DNA from: Xanthomonas hortorum
Lineage (GTDB): Bacteria; Pseudomonadota; Gammaproteobacteria; Xanthomonadales; Xanthomonadaceae
Assembly (NCBI RefSeq): GCF_024339125.1
Contig: NZ_CP101417.1
Coordinates: 4,103,001-4,167,000, forward strand
Reading direction: 5' to 3'
Length of the DNA stretch: 64,000 nt
Part shown: positions 8,868 through 17,424 of the stretch, piece after piece
Position numbering within the stretch: position 1 is the first letter of the stretch
Layout of the letters: every line of letters begins with the position of its first letter
Notes under the pieces: model-generated
The model's input: only the letters and a program-made list of their open reading frames with translations
Told to the model about the DNA's origin: nothing
Database searches by the model: none
Translations under genes and position numbers: made by a program

Positions 8868-9428
8868 ATGTCTGCACCACACCCCCTCAACCAAGCTGTC
8901 ATCGCCCAAGCACTCTACGACCTGCGCAATGGGCAATTGCGTCGTTGCAAATCGATGGGATTCGGTGAGGAAGAGCTTGATGCGCTCAAGCACCCAGTGC
9001 TGATCAGCGTGCTGGCAAACGCCAGCGTCTCGTGGTGCTCCGTAACGGTCAACCGCGAAGTGCTCCTTCGGCTACTAAAGCAGGCTCAGGACGTGGAGAA
9101 GGAAATCGCCACGGTTGATCGCATGCTGAGGTTGGCAGCAAGTACGGAAATGGTGAGCCGCTTCTACGGGCTGACCCATCAGGAGGTCGCCCTTCGCCGC
9201 GAAGTCCTTGGTCTGCCCAAGCGCAAGGGGCGCCATGCCGTTTTAGACGAAGCCCAGGACACGGAGTTGTGGCGGCAATGGAAGGCCGTGACCAGCAGCA
9301 GAAACGTCGATCTGGAGGACGACACCTCGATTCTCGATGCGGCCATGGACCTGGCAGAAGGCATGTCATTGCCGCTGTCGGTGGTCTGGGCGGCGATCAA
9401 GAAATGGATCGACCAAGGATTGGGATGA
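8868..9428 (+). CDS. DUF2857 (STY4526-like) ICE protein
   Basis: 186 residues, all soluble and mostly helical, with the phrase LRNGQLRRCKSMGFGEEELD near the N-terminus typical of DUF2857 proteins that always sit between parB and the STY4528-type gene in this ICE family. Start at 8868 follows a GGAAGG-like Shine-Dalgarno sequence 15 bases after parB; it ends three bases before the next gene. Role unknown, presumed part of the replication/maintenance module. Confidence 0.85.
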   Translation: MSAPHPLNQAVIAQALYDLRNGQLRRCKSMGFGEEELDALKHPVLISVLANASVSWCSVTVNREVLLRLLKQAQDVEKEIATVDRMLRLAASTEMVSRFYGLTHQEVALRREVLGLPKRKGRHAVLDEAQDTELWRQWKAVTSSRNVDLEDDTSILDAAMDLAEGMSLPLSVVWAAIKKWIDQGLG

Positions 9429-9431
9429 CCC

Positions 9432-10658
9432 ATGGCCGTGGATGAAACAGCACCGCGAACACCACGCCAAGGCCCAGTAGCCCTCGCCGATTTGTTCGAT
9501 AGTGCGCTGAAAGACCTTGAGCCTAAACCTAGTGTGCCTGCGCCTGCTCCTATCCCTACATGCGGGGACGGTTTCCTTTTCAGCGGTAACCGGCACGAGA
9601 GCGTGCCGCGGCGCCTGTTCCTGGATCGTCGGTTGACGCCACTGGAACGTAATGCCTGGCAAGTCTTCCGGCTGATGCTCAACAACGACGGCGTGACGGC
9701 GTTCCCCACCTATGAGCAATTGCGCCCCTGGCTGGCATCGATGCCCAACGCAGGAAAGGCTTCGCATGAAACCGTAGCACGTGCCTTGACGCTGTTGCGC
9801 CTGACACGCTGGTTGAGCCTCGTGCGCAGGCGCCGCGATCCCAAGACCGGACGCATCCTCGGCAACCTCTATGTGCTGCACGATGAGCCCTTGACCCCAT
9901 TCGAGGCTATGCAGCTTGACACCGACTATCTGGAGCTGGTCAGCCAGTCACTGGGCCATTCTGCGAAGGCCGTGCAGATGGTGGGGCTCAACACCCTCAA
10001 GGAAATCGAGGAAGACCCGCTGCTGTCCGGCCGCACGTTGCCGTCGCGGTTGCAGGTGCTTGCCGAACGCCTTGCCCAACAGGGCATCGCTGCCCCCGAG
10101 AGTTATCCACAAGAAGACGCCACCCACGATTCCGAAGAAAGGGTTTCGAACCTTCTTCGGAATGGCGAACAGCATTCTTCGGAATCCGAAGCAGGGCTGG
10201 AACCCACGCCGGACGGTGCCCTTCGGAATCCGAAGCAGGACCGTACTGTACGTAGTAAAAGTAATAAAGAAATACGTACTACCGCGCGTGAACATGGGCA
10301 TGTGCGCGCGATGCCAGGTGTTCGCATGCCTGATCGCTTCCTGAGCCTGAAGGAAGAGCAGCAGGCCGGCGCACTGGTGGCGTTACAGCAGGTCGATGCG
10401 CCATTGAGGCAAGCCGTACTGGATGAATGGGCGGATCGCTGTCGAGGCTCGACCATTCGCAATCCCGCAGGGTATTTGTTCGGCATCATCCAGCGCGCTA
10501 TCCGGGGCGAGTTCAATGCATGGGCCAAGCAAGTCGGGACGGCACCACCGGTACCTGCTGCGTATGATCGGCCACCGGAAGCACCACGTAACGTGGTTCC
10601 GACCGAAGTGGCTCTGCAGCACATCGAACGGCTGCGCGAGCTTCTGCGTAAGGCCTGA
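9432..10658 (+). CDS. STY4528-family ICE replication/maintenance protein
   Basis: 408 residues. The segment LTPLERNAWQVFRLMLNNDG to LTLLRLTRWLSLVRRRRDP (about residues 65-135) is a winged-helix type DNA-binding region as in replication initiators and primase-helper proteins; the C-terminal end HIERLRELLRK is helical. The family is known as STY4528 from the Salmonella SPI-7-type island. The coding sequence contains a perfect DnaA-box sequence and a run of CTTCGGAAT repeats (10103-10239), encoding a low-complexity linker rather than a domain, which suggests that this linker doubles as a cis-acting DNA site. Function of the protein is inferred from context. Confidence 0.82.
   Translation: MAVDETAPRTPRQGPVALADLFDSALKDLEPKPSVPAPAPIPTCGDGFLFSGNRHESVPRRLFLDRRLTPLERNAWQVFRLMLNNDGVTAFPTYEQLRPWLASMPNAGKASHETVARALTLLRLTRWLSLVRRRRDPKTGRILGNLYVLHDEPLTPFEAMQLDTDYLELVSQSLGHSAKAVQMVGLNTLKEIEEDPLLSGRTLPSRLQVLAERLAQQGIAAPESYPQEDATHDSEERVSNLLRNGEQHSSESEAGLEPTPDGALRNPKQDRTVRSKSNKEIRTTAREHGHVRAMPGVRMPDRFLSLKEEQQAGALVALQQVDAPLRQAVLDEWADRCRGSTIRNPAGYLFGIIQRAIRGEFNAWAKQVGTAPPVPAAYDRPPEAPRNVVPTEVALQHIERLRELLRKA
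10103..10111 (+). other. DnaA-box sequence TTATCCACA inside the STY4528 gene
   Basis: Nine bases identical to the consensus DnaA-binding site, 18 bases before a cluster of repeated CTTCGGAAT sequences. One such box can occur by chance in 64 kb; the adjacency to repeats is what makes it notable. A role in ICE replication is inference. Confidence 0.4.
10129..10239. repeat. CTTCGGAAT repeat cluster (iteron-like)
   Basis: Four sites: ATTCCGAAG at 10129-10137, CTTCGGAAT at 10155-10163, and the 15-bp palindrome CTTCGGAATCCGAAG at 10177-10191 and again at 10221-10235. The last two are part of a 19-bp direct repeat 44 bases apart. The first two form a near-perfect 35-base inverted repeat (10129-10163) that could extrude a hairpin. 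Located inside the STY4528 coding sequence in its low-complexity linker. Confidence 0.75.
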
Positions 10659-10708
10659 CTTTTCGGGGCCGCAAGGTCATGAAGAAGATGCCCATAGCCG
10701 TCAGTAGC

Positions 10709-10727
10709 GCTATCCCCTGGGGATAGC
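10709..10727. repeat. palindrome GCTATCCCCTGGGGATAGC, copy 1
   Basis: A perfect 19-bp palindrome 51 bases after the STY4528 stop. The same sequence recurs at 10841-10859, and with an A at the centre at 12833-12851. Copies flank the PFL_4669-DUF3158-ssb operon. Confidence 0.8.
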
Positions 10728-10839
10728 CGCGCGGAGGTTCAGGACGGCAAACAGGTGTGGGCAGGCATCGGGATGCCATGCACTGGATCATATGTGTGCG
10801 ATCTGTCCTTGGCGAACAGCGTTCCTTGGCGCGCCATGG

Positions 10840-10860
10840 AGCTATCCCCTGGGGATAGCT
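10840..10860. repeat. palindrome, copy 2 (extended to 21 bp)
   Basis: Identical to copy 1 and extended by one matching base on each side; the centre is 132 bases from copy 1 (near 12.6 helical turns). Lies 120 bases before the PFL_4669-type start codon. Confidence 0.8.
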
Positions 10861-10979
10861 CGTGCCGCTCGCAGCGGCCACAACTTAAACCAGGGCTTGG
10901 CCAATTTCGGTTTGTTGACTGACTGCCTTCCGCTGCATGCCGATGCTGACCGCTCCTTTTCCAAAAGCGAACGGACACC

Positions 10980-11735
10980 ATGGCAACCAATGAACCTTTG
11001 CAATTGAATCTCGGCTCACTGCGCAGCGCGATGTCGCTGACGCTGCATACCCATCACGCTTCCCGCATCTGGCATGGCCGCGCTGCCGCCGAGGGGCGAC
11101 CGGGCATCGTAGGCCTGAACGGCTACATCGCCGTGATGAACAAGATGAAACGCGGCTCAGAGCAGGACGACCCGTACAGCGACTGGTGGATGCTACGCAT
11201 CGAGGAAAAACTCGACCAGACCAAGGCCACGCTGCAATCGCTACGCGAACAGGTGGACCAGGCACTGGCAGACGTCCCCGCCGCGTTGAGCCTGGGCGAA
11301 AACCTAAACGTGCAGCCGGTTAAGTTGCCTCTCTTCGTTAACGCCCAGCTCGGCTTTGCCGCAGTCTATCTCCTGGCCGATTACGACGACATCGCCCGCA
11401 AGCTGATCCTCGCCCATCACACCGCACTCATCGACCGCAGCACACTGGAGCGCTGGCTCAACGAGGGCGCACATGCGCTGCGTAGCCTTTTCAGCCTGGC
11501 ACAGCAATACCGTTACTCGGGCTGCACCCGCGATGATTTCGCGGCGAAGAATGCGGCGGCGCGGGTCGCGATGGACAAGTTTGGCGAGCTGCCGCAGGAC
11601 GTACTCGAAGGCACGCGACGTTCGAAGTTTTCGCCGCCCATCGCGCGCCAGGGTCTGCAACAGCGCAGTGTGATTTCTGCCGCAGCCGTCCTCCCTGGCG
11701 AAGAGGCCAACACCGACGGGGACCAGTCGGCATGA
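10980..11735 (+). CDS. integrating conjugative element protein, PFL_4669 family (TIGR03761)
   Basis: 251 residues. The sequence LHTHHASRIWHGRAAAEGRP followed by GIVGLNGYIAVMNKMKRGSE is the hallmark opening of the PFL_4669/TIGR03761 family found in every PFGI-1-class ICE. No membrane segment. The C-terminus overlaps the next start by four bases (ATGA). It forms an operon with DUF3158 and ssb and probably acts in element replication or single-stranded DNA handling; biochemical role is not established. Confidence 0.88.
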   Translation: MATNEPLQLNLGSLRSAMSLTLHTHHASRIWHGRAAAEGRPGIVGLNGYIAVMNKMKRGSEQDDPYSDWWMLRIEEKLDQTKATLQSLREQVDQALADVPAALSLGENLNVQPVKLPLFVNAQLGFAAVYLLADYDDIARKLILAHHTALIDRSTLERWLNEGAHALRSLFSLAQQYRYSGCTRDDFAAKNAAARVAMDKFGELPQDVLEGTRRSKFSPPIARQGLQQRSVISAAAVLPGEEANTDGDQSA

Positions 11736-12265
11736 GCGATCAGGATCAGGACCGGCCCACCCTCTACTTCCAAAGTCTGCAACAGACGGCCTTCATGAGG
11801 CTGGAACACGCAGCCTCTCTAAAAGGCCTTTTAAAGCCTTTTAAAGGTAAGGGGACATTGGACACATGGGCCAGCCAGTGCTTTGCCATGCGCGACGAGT
11901 TGATGGCCCTGGCGCAGCGGCAGGTGCTGCCACAGGCGTGTGGGCATCCCTTCCACCTGCTGTCCATTGAGCTGGCCCAGCAGTCCACTGGCGCAGGCAC
12001 GGCCTTTCTGCGCTGGCGCAGGCACGACAGGTCGGCCATGGGCGTAGCGCTGTGGCAGGAACTGATCGCCAGCACCAACACGCCGGTCAACCTGCTGGCC
12101 GATCTGCACGCGATCGAGCTTCAGCGCATCACGTTGAACATGCAGATCAGCGTGCTTCACACCCTGGGCAGGCAGGCGCAGGAATGCGCAAGCAAGGCCG
12201 GCGAAGCGGATGCCGTCTATCTGCACCGGCTCACATCCCTCCCCGCTGCAGTGCGCAATCAGTGA
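11732..12265 (+). CDS. DUF3158-family ICE protein
   Basis: 177 residues, soluble. Overlaps the PFL_4669-type gene by ATGA and precedes ssb by 73 bases; DUF3158 proteins hold this place in related ICEs. The stretch around residues 30-38 is encoded by the unusually AT-rich repeated sequence CCTTTTAAAG (twice, 11826-11846), which looks like drift rather than a regulatory site. Function unknown. Confidence 0.8.
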   Translation: MSDQDQDRPTLYFQSLQQTAFMRLEHAASLKGLLKPFKGKGTLDTWASQCFAMRDELMALAQRQVLPQACGHPFHLLSIELAQQSTGAGTAFLRWRRHDRSAMGVALWQELIASTNTPVNLLADLHAIELQRITLNMQISVLHTLGRQAQECASKAGEADAVYLHRLTSLPAAVRNQ

Positions 12266-12338
12266 TTGCGCCGGGCATCCCCACACGCGCCCGGGGCCGA
12301 TGAGGCACGAGTATTTCAACCACCACGGAGATTGCATC

Positions 12339-12779
12339 ATGAGCACGCATTTTTGGGGCGAAGGCAACGTCGGCTCGCCACCCGAGTACCGCGAATTTCC
12401 CAACGGAAACGATGAACCGCGCCGGCTGCTGCGCCTGAACGTTTACTTCGACAACCCCATTCCAAGAAAAGATGGCGAGTTCGAGGATCGCGGAGGCTTC
12501 TGGGCGCCCGTCGAACTCTGGCACCGCGATGCCGAGCACTGGAAGGATCTTTACCAGAAAGGCATGCGCGTGCTCGTCATCGGCCGCATGGAGCGTGAAC
12601 CGTGGACGGACAACGAGGATCAGCCACGCGAGACCTGGCAGATCAACGCACGCAGCGTCGGCATCCTGCCCTACCGCATCGAATCCGTGGCCCTCAGTCC
12701 GAAACCGCAGGATGCAGAGCCGAAGCCCCAAGCCGCCCAGGAATCGACTCCGCCGAAAGACGCGAAGCGCAGGAAGTGA
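12339..12779 (+). CDS. ssb: single-stranded DNA-binding protein (ICE type)
   Basis: 146 residues. The opening MSTHFWGEGNVGSPPEYREF and the OB-fold strand pattern (LLRLNVYFDNPIPRK, then GFWAPVELWHRDAEHWKDL and GMRVLVIGRMER) identify an ICE-class SSB that coats single strands during conjugation and rolling-circle or theta replication. The tail is basic (KDAKRRK) instead of the acidic DDxxF tip of chromosomal SSB, so it may not recruit the usual host partners. The upstream in-frame ATG at 12210 is rejected; the start at 12339 follows GGAGATTGCATC. Confidence 0.9.
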   Translation: MSTHFWGEGNVGSPPEYREFPNGNDEPRRLLRLNVYFDNPIPRKDGEFEDRGGFWAPVELWHRDAEHWKDLYQKGMRVLVIGRMEREPWTDNEDQPRETWQINARSVGILPYRIESVALSPKPQDAEPKPQAAQESTPPKDAKRRK

Positions 12780-12831
12780 ACCAGCATGGAGGGCGGCGGT
12801 GCAGTTTTTCGCCGCCTTCCATTCACCCCCA

Positions 12832-12852
12832 AGCTATCCCCAGGGGATAGCT
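12832..12852. repeat. palindrome, copy 3 (central A)
   Basis: AGCTATCCCC-A-GGGGATAGCT, the same palindrome as at 10709 and 10840 with T changed to A at the centre. It sits 53 bases after the ssb stop and 207 bases before topB. Confidence 0.8.
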
Positions 12853-13058
12853 CCATCGAAGTCCACCGACTTCCACGCGCTCTCGCCAATCGCAGCTTCC
12901 GGCCGGCACATCTGCACCCACGCTCGATCCCCACCCAAGCCATTCCATCCCGTGAAAGTGGTCGCCACCGCATGCGGCTTGTTTGCTGCTGCTCTTGGTA
13001 GCGCTCGGCATCCTCGATTCCAGCAACTCAATGAACCACGGAAATCGGGTGGACGGAC

Positions 13059-15071
13059 ATGCGGCTGTTCTTGTGCGAGAAGCCTTCCCAGGGCAAAGAC
13101 ATTGGCCGGATTCTCGGCGCCACGCAACGCGGTGAAGGCTGCCTCAACGGTTCCGGCGTCACCGTCACCTGGTGCATCGGCCATCTCGTAGAGGCGGCGG
13201 CACCCGAAGCCTACGACGAACAGCTAAAGCGCTGGTCCATCGAGCAGTTGCCCATCATTCCCCAGCGTTGGCAGGTCGAGGTCAAACCGAAAACCGCCAC
13301 GCAATTCAAGGTCGTCAAGGCGCTACTGGCGAAGGCAACACAGCTTGTCATCGCCACCGATGCCGACCGCGAAGGCGAACTGATCGCCCGCGAGATCATT
13401 GACCTGTGCGGCTACCGCGGCCCCATCGAGCGGCTGTGGTTGTCGGCACTCAACGATGCGTCCATTCGCGCCGCGCTAGGCAAACTCCGGCCATCGGCCG
13501 AGACGCTGCCGATGTACTACTCGGCACTAGCGCGCTCGCGTGCGGACTGGCTTGTGGGCATGAACCTCAGTCGGTTGTTCACGGTGCTGGGTCGGCAAGC
13601 CGGCTACGACGGAGTGCTGTCGGTCGGTCGCGTCCAGACCCCGACGCTCAAGCTGGTCGTGGACCGCGACCGCGAGATCGCGGCCTTCGTGTCCGTGCCG
13701 TACTGGGCCATCGACGTGTACCTGACCACAAGCGGCCAAGCCTTCACCGCGCAGTGGGTTTCGCCCGACACCTGCACCGACGACTCGGGCCGCTGCCTGC
13801 AGCAGCCGGTGGCACAGCAGGCGGCGCAGCAGATCCGCGCCACCGGCAGTGCCCAGGTTGTCTCGGTCGAAACCGAGCGCGTGCGTGAAGGCCCGCCGCT
13901 GCCGTTCGACCTGGGCACCTTGCAGGAGTTGTGTTCCAAGCAGCTTGGGCTGGATGTGCAGGAAACCTTGGACATCGCTCAGGCCCTGTACGAAACGCAC
14001 AAGGCCACGACCTATCCGCGTTCGGATTCCGGCTACCTGCCGGAGAGCATGTTTGCCGAAGTCCCCATAGTCCTCGACAGCCTGCTCAAGACCGATTTCT
14101 CGCTGCGCCCGATCATTGACCAACTCGACCGCACACAACGCTCACGCGCTTGGAACGACGCGAAGGTGTCCGCGCACCACGGCATCATCCCGACGCTCGA
14201 ACCGGCGAACCTCTCGGCCATGAGCGAGAAGGAACTGGCGGTGTACAAGCTCATCCGGGCGCACTACCTCGCGCAGTTCCTTCCTCACCACGAGTTCGAT
14301 CGCACAGTGGCGAACCTCTCTTGCGGCCAGCAGACGCTGACGGCCACAGGAAAGCAGGTGGTCGTCAAGGGCTGGCGCCTGGTGTTGGCCGAACCGCAAC
14401 CCGAGGAGGATAGCGACACCGCGGCGCGCAGCCAGGTGCTGCCCGCGCTACGCGAGGGCGTGTCATGCCAGGTAGCAGATGTCGATCTGAAGGCGCTCAA
14501 GACACAGCCATCTCGACCCTACACGCAGGGCGAATTGGTCAAGTCCATGAAAGGCGTCGCCAAGCTGGTCTCGGATCCGCGCTTGAAACAGAAACTCAAG
14601 GATACGGTCGGCATCGGCACCGAAGCGACACGGGCTAACATCATCAGCGGCCTGATCGCACGCGGCTATCTCATGAAGAAGGGGCGCGCGATTCGCGCCT
14701 CGGATGCGGCATTCACCCTCATCGACGCCGTGCCCGCAGCGATTGCCGACCCCGGGACCACCGCCGTATGGGAACAAGCGCTAGACATGATCGAAGCGGG
14801 ACAACTCACGCTGGACGTGTTCATCGGCAAGCAGGCCGCATGGATTTCGCAGTTGATCACGCAGTACGCCAGCGCGTCCCTGTCAATCAAGGTTCCCCAT
14901 GGGCCGGCTTGCCCGCAGTGCGGCGCACCCACGCGCCAGCGCAGTGGCAAGAGCGGCCCGTTCTGGTCGTGCAGTCGCTATCCAGACTGCAAAGGCACGC
15001 TGCCGGTCGAGTCCGGCACGTCCAAGCGCGTAGCCTCACGCTCGCGCCGTGGCTGCCGAAAAGACTCCTGA
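13059..15071 (+). CDS. topB: DNA topoisomerase III (ICE TopB/TraE type)
   Basis: 670 residues. The TOPRIM start MRLFLCEKPSQGKDIGRILG and DADREGE identify a type IA topoisomerase; the active-site tyrosine is Y319 in TTYPRSDSGYLPE. The C-terminus has a four-cysteine zinc ribbon (CPQCG ... CSRYPDCKGT). It relaxes and decatenates single-stranded substrates, and ICE copies are thought to help replication and strand transfer. Length is normal for the family. Start ATG 13059 follows GGGTGGACGGAC, 279 bases after ssb. Confidence 0.95.
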   Translation: MRLFLCEKPSQGKDIGRILGATQRGEGCLNGSGVTVTWCIGHLVEAAAPEAYDEQLKRWSIEQLPIIPQRWQVEVKPKTATQFKVVKALLAKATQLVIATDADREGELIAREIIDLCGYRGPIERLWLSALNDASIRAALGKLRPSAETLPMYYSALARSRADWLVGMNLSRLFTVLGRQAGYDGVLSVGRVQTPTLKLVVDRDREIAAFVSVPYWAIDVYLTTSGQAFTAQWVSPDTCTDDSGRCLQQPVAQQAAQQIRATGSAQVVSVETERVREGPPLPFDLGTLQELCSKQLGLDVQETLDIAQALYETHKATTYPRSDSGYLPESMFAEVPIVLDSLLKTDFSLRPIIDQLDRTQRSRAWNDAKVSAHHGIIPTLEPANLSAMSEKELAVYKLIRAHYLAQFLPHHEFDRTVANLSCGQQTLTATGKQVVVKGWRLVLAEPQPEEDSDTAARSQVLPALREGVSCQVADVDLKALKTQPSRPYTQGELVKSMKGVAKLVSDPRLKQKLKDTVGIGTEATRANIISGLIARGYLMKKGRAIRASDAAFTLIDAVPAAIADPGTTAVWEQALDMIEAGQLTLDVFIGKQAAWISQLITQYASASLSIKVPHGPACPQCGAPTRQRSGKSGPFWSCSRYPDCKGTLPVESGTSKRVASRSRRGCRKDS

Positions 15072-15605
15072 TCGACCCCGCCCCCCCGTGAGCCGTGCTC
15101 GCCTTCGGCGGCGCGACTCGTGTCCCGCATGCCCTGCTGGACGCCCAGCGCACAACACCTTCTTGATCCGTGTGCGCGTCCCGCTCAGCCGTCCCCGGCC
15201 GCGGGACCTGAAGGTGACTTCTCCACGAATCGCGTCACTTGCATTCTGCTGATCTGCTTTTCTTCCGCCTATCGCGAAGGGTCCCCCGATGGCTTGCTCG
15301 CCCACGCAAGCCATCGGGAGACCCCTTTCGGTCAGCGGTATTCAGTGCCGGTGCCCGCCGGCGCAAAAACGGGCTCCCTTTGTGCGCGGATGTGCGCCAG
15401 ACGATGCCGGCCCCAGCCACGACATGGGCCGGGTGTGCTTGCTGACAGCAGACGGTTCTTCCGACGACCGGGACTGCCAATCAGCCCACGGGTGGCTTCT
15501 TCTTTCCTCCCGAGCCGAAGGCCTTGCGGCCTTCGGCGCCTTTCTCCTGCCCATCAACGTCCCGGCCCGGCCATTGGCCTGGGTCATACGAACAGGAGAG
15601 CTGAT
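15072..15605. other. 534-base region between topB and the C5 methyltransferase, with a strong hairpin
   Basis: No supported gene. It contains an 18-bp near-perfect inverted repeat (15279-15324) and a second hairpin, CCGAAGGCC-TTGC-GGCCTTCGG type, near 15517-15538. The long frame that runs through it into the methyltransferase from 15120 has no recognisable protein before residue 163, so it is treated as an accident of high GC. Confidence 0.6.
15279..15324. repeat. 18-bp inverted repeat
   Basis: Arms GGGTCCCCCGATGGCTTG (15279-15296) and CAAGCCATCGGGAGACCC (15307-15324) pair at 17 of 18 positions with a 10-base loop. There is no U-run immediately after, only CCTTTCGG, so it is a weak candidate for a terminator and better as a structured leader or a relic of a small mobile element. 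Confidence 0.75.
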
Positions 15606-17144
15606 ATGCACCCTCAGCCTTGCGCGCCGCTGCTTTACGGCAGCGTGTGCAGCGGCATCGAGGCCGTGAGCCTCGCGTGGCAACCGCTCGGCCTCGAAGC
15701 CGCGTGGTTCGCCGAGATCGAACCGTTCCCGAGCGCCGTGCTCGCCCACCACTACCCGCACGTGCCCAACCTGGGCGACATGACCATGATCGCCCGCCAG
15801 GTTCACGCCGGCACCGTGCCGGCCCCCGACATCCTGGTCGGCGGCACGCCATGCCAGTCGTTCAGCGTGGCCGGCGCGCGCCGGGGACTGGATGACCCAC
15901 GCGGAGCCTTGACCCTTGCCTATGTGGAGTTAGCCAATGCCATCGACCAAGCCCGTCACCAAAATGACCGCTCGCCGGCCACCCTTGTCTGGGAAAACGT
16001 CCCGGGCGTCCTCAGCGACCGCAGCAACGCCTTCGGGAATTTCCTGGGCGCATTGGCCGGAGAAAGCCGTGCGCTCCAACCGCCAGGGGAAAAATGGGCG
16101 CACGCAGGTTACGTGTCTGGCCCCAGGCGCCGCATCGCCTGGCGCGTGCTCGACGCTCAATATTTCGGCGTCGCCCAACGCCGCAAGCGTGTGTTTCTTG
16201 TGGCAAGTGGTGGAGATGGTTTCGATCCCGCCGAAGTACTTTTTGAGCGCACGGGCCTGCGCGGGGATTCTTCTGCGGGCAGCGCGCCGTGGCAAGAAGC
16301 TGCCCGTGCTGCTGGACCAAGCGCTGAAGCATCAGGCGGCTACGCAGGACTGAAACCGTCCTACGGTGAGGTCAAGACGACGTTCGGATTCAGTGGAGGC
16401 ATCGGCCCTGTCGATGTGGCCGCATGCCTAATGGCGGCTGGCCCCAAGCATGACATCCGCACGGAGACGTTCATGGTGCAGTCGGTCGCCGGCAGCATCA
16501 CCCACACCCTCGACACCGCCAACGGCGGCAAGGGCAGCAGCGAGGACGGTACGGGCAAAGGTGTGCCGATCATCGCTTTCACCGCCCAGGGCAGCGGCGC
16601 GGATGCCACGATGGATCTGACGCCGACGCTGCGTGCAGGCGGGCATCGCAGCAGCCATGCGAACGCAGGTGTCGTGCCTGCTATCGCCTTCGCGCAGAAC
16701 CACCGCTGCGAGGTGCGCTTCGAGTCGGGCCACGGACAGGTGGCTTGCACCGTGCTGTCCAACGGCAAGCCGGGGTATGGCGTGCCAATGATCGCCTGCG
16801 TTGCCCTGCATGATCGTCAGAACGGTCTGGCTGCTGAACTGGGCAGCGGGGCCAATGGGCATGTGCTGGCGCCTGACCACGAGGCGCATTTCCGCTATGA
16901 CTGGAATGACCCCATTCCAAGGGGCTGGTCGCAGTGGCGGGTACGGCGGTTGATGCCCGTGGAATGCGAACGTCTGCAAGGCATGCCCGACGACTACACG
17001 CTGGTTCCGTATCGCGGTAAGCCGGCTGCGGACGCGCCGCGCTACAAGGCAATCGGCAACTCCATGGCCATGCCGTGCGTCGCCTGGCTAGGCCAGCGGC
17101 TGGTGCAGTGCTTGCACAAGATGGGATCGATCGCTTCGGATTGA
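15606..17144 (+). CDS. C5-cytosine DNA methyltransferase
   Basis: 512 residues. Motif I (YGSVCSGIEAVSLAWQPLG), catalytic PCQS in motif IV (about residue 82), ENV in motif VI, the GPRRR-to-QRRKRVFLV motif VIII, and the final motif IX/X (RLMPVECERLQGMPDDYT then AIGNSMAMPCVAWLG) are all present. A long target-recognition region lies between motifs VIII and IX and is rich in Gly/Ser/Thr. No cognate endonuclease is adjacent, so it is probably an orphan protecting the incoming element from restriction. ATG 15606 follows AGGAGAGCTGAT. Confidence 0.93.
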   Translation: MHPQPCAPLLYGSVCSGIEAVSLAWQPLGLEAAWFAEIEPFPSAVLAHHYPHVPNLGDMTMIARQVHAGTVPAPDILVGGTPCQSFSVAGARRGLDDPRGALTLAYVELANAIDQARHQNDRSPATLVWENVPGVLSDRSNAFGNFLGALAGESRALQPPGEKWAHAGYVSGPRRRIAWRVLDAQYFGVAQRRKRVFLVASGGDGFDPAEVLFERTGLRGDSSAGSAPWQEAARAAGPSAEASGGYAGLKPSYGEVKTTFGFSGGIGPVDVAACLMAAGPKHDIRTETFMVQSVAGSITHTLDTANGGKGSSEDGTGKGVPIIAFTAQGSGADATMDLTPTLRAGGHRSSHANAGVVPAIAFAQNHRCEVRFESGHGQVACTVLSNGKPGYGVPMIACVALHDRQNGLAAELGSGANGHVLAPDHEAHFRYDWNDPIPRGWSQWRVRRLMPVECERLQGMPDDYTLVPYRGKPAADAPRYKAIGNSMAMPCVAWLGQRLVQCLHKMGSIASD

Positions 17145-17187
17145 TGCACGACGCCGCCAACGGGCCGCGCCATTCTCGTTCCTGTAT

Positions 17188-17260
17188 TGCCGACATGTCG
17201 GCAGCCGCCAGGGTGTCGAGGCTGCCGTGGGTTGCACCCATGCCACCCGCCAGTTCGCAT
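17188..17260 (+). ncRNA. structured leader element, copy A
   Basis: Shares helix P2 (GCAGCC 17201-17206 with GGCTGC 17219-17224), a distinct P3 hairpin (TGGGT 17228-17232 with ACCCA 17236-17240) and the downstream ACCCGCCAGTTCGC stretch with the copies at 17425, 25267 and 47455. Its P1 arm is degenerate. It follows the methyltransferase stop by 43 bases and is followed by a strong terminator at 17308. Confidence 0.55.
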
Positions 17261-17307
17261 CTGCATCCGCATCCCTCCGGCGATCCAGCATCACGCACCG
17301 TCCTGAC

Positions 17308-17340
17308 AGCCCCGCACGTGTTGCGGGGCTTTCTTTTTTT
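17308..17340 (+). terminator. intrinsic terminator
   Basis: AGCCCCGC / GCGGGGCT stem (17308-17315 with 17323-17330), 7-base loop, then TTCTTTTTTT. Ends the methyltransferase transcript or the copy-A leader RNA. Confidence 0.85.
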
Positions 17341-17424
17341 CCACTTTCGCCAATCGGGGCTGTGCCGGGTTCCGATTCTCGGCTGACGTGGCTCGCCTCG
17401 CACATCAAGCTGCCCGCATGTGTC

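Larger units (their letters stand above)
10659..10979. other. intergenic region with two palindromes
   Basis: No gene is seen here. It holds two of the three copies of the palindrome GCTATCCCCTGGGGATAGC and presumably the leader of the PFL_4669-type operon. The sequence upstream of 10980 has no clear sigma-70 promoter that I can name. Confidence 0.6.

Noticed and set aside
11820-11850. AT-rich CCTTTTAAAG tandem sequence
   Set aside because: Within the DUF3158 coding region and in frame; no promoter-like spacing and only two units.
15120-15605. 162-codon N-terminal extension of the C5 methyltransferase
   Set aside because: No similarity to the family before residue 163, a strong hairpin lies in this region, and ATG 15606 has a good ribosome site.
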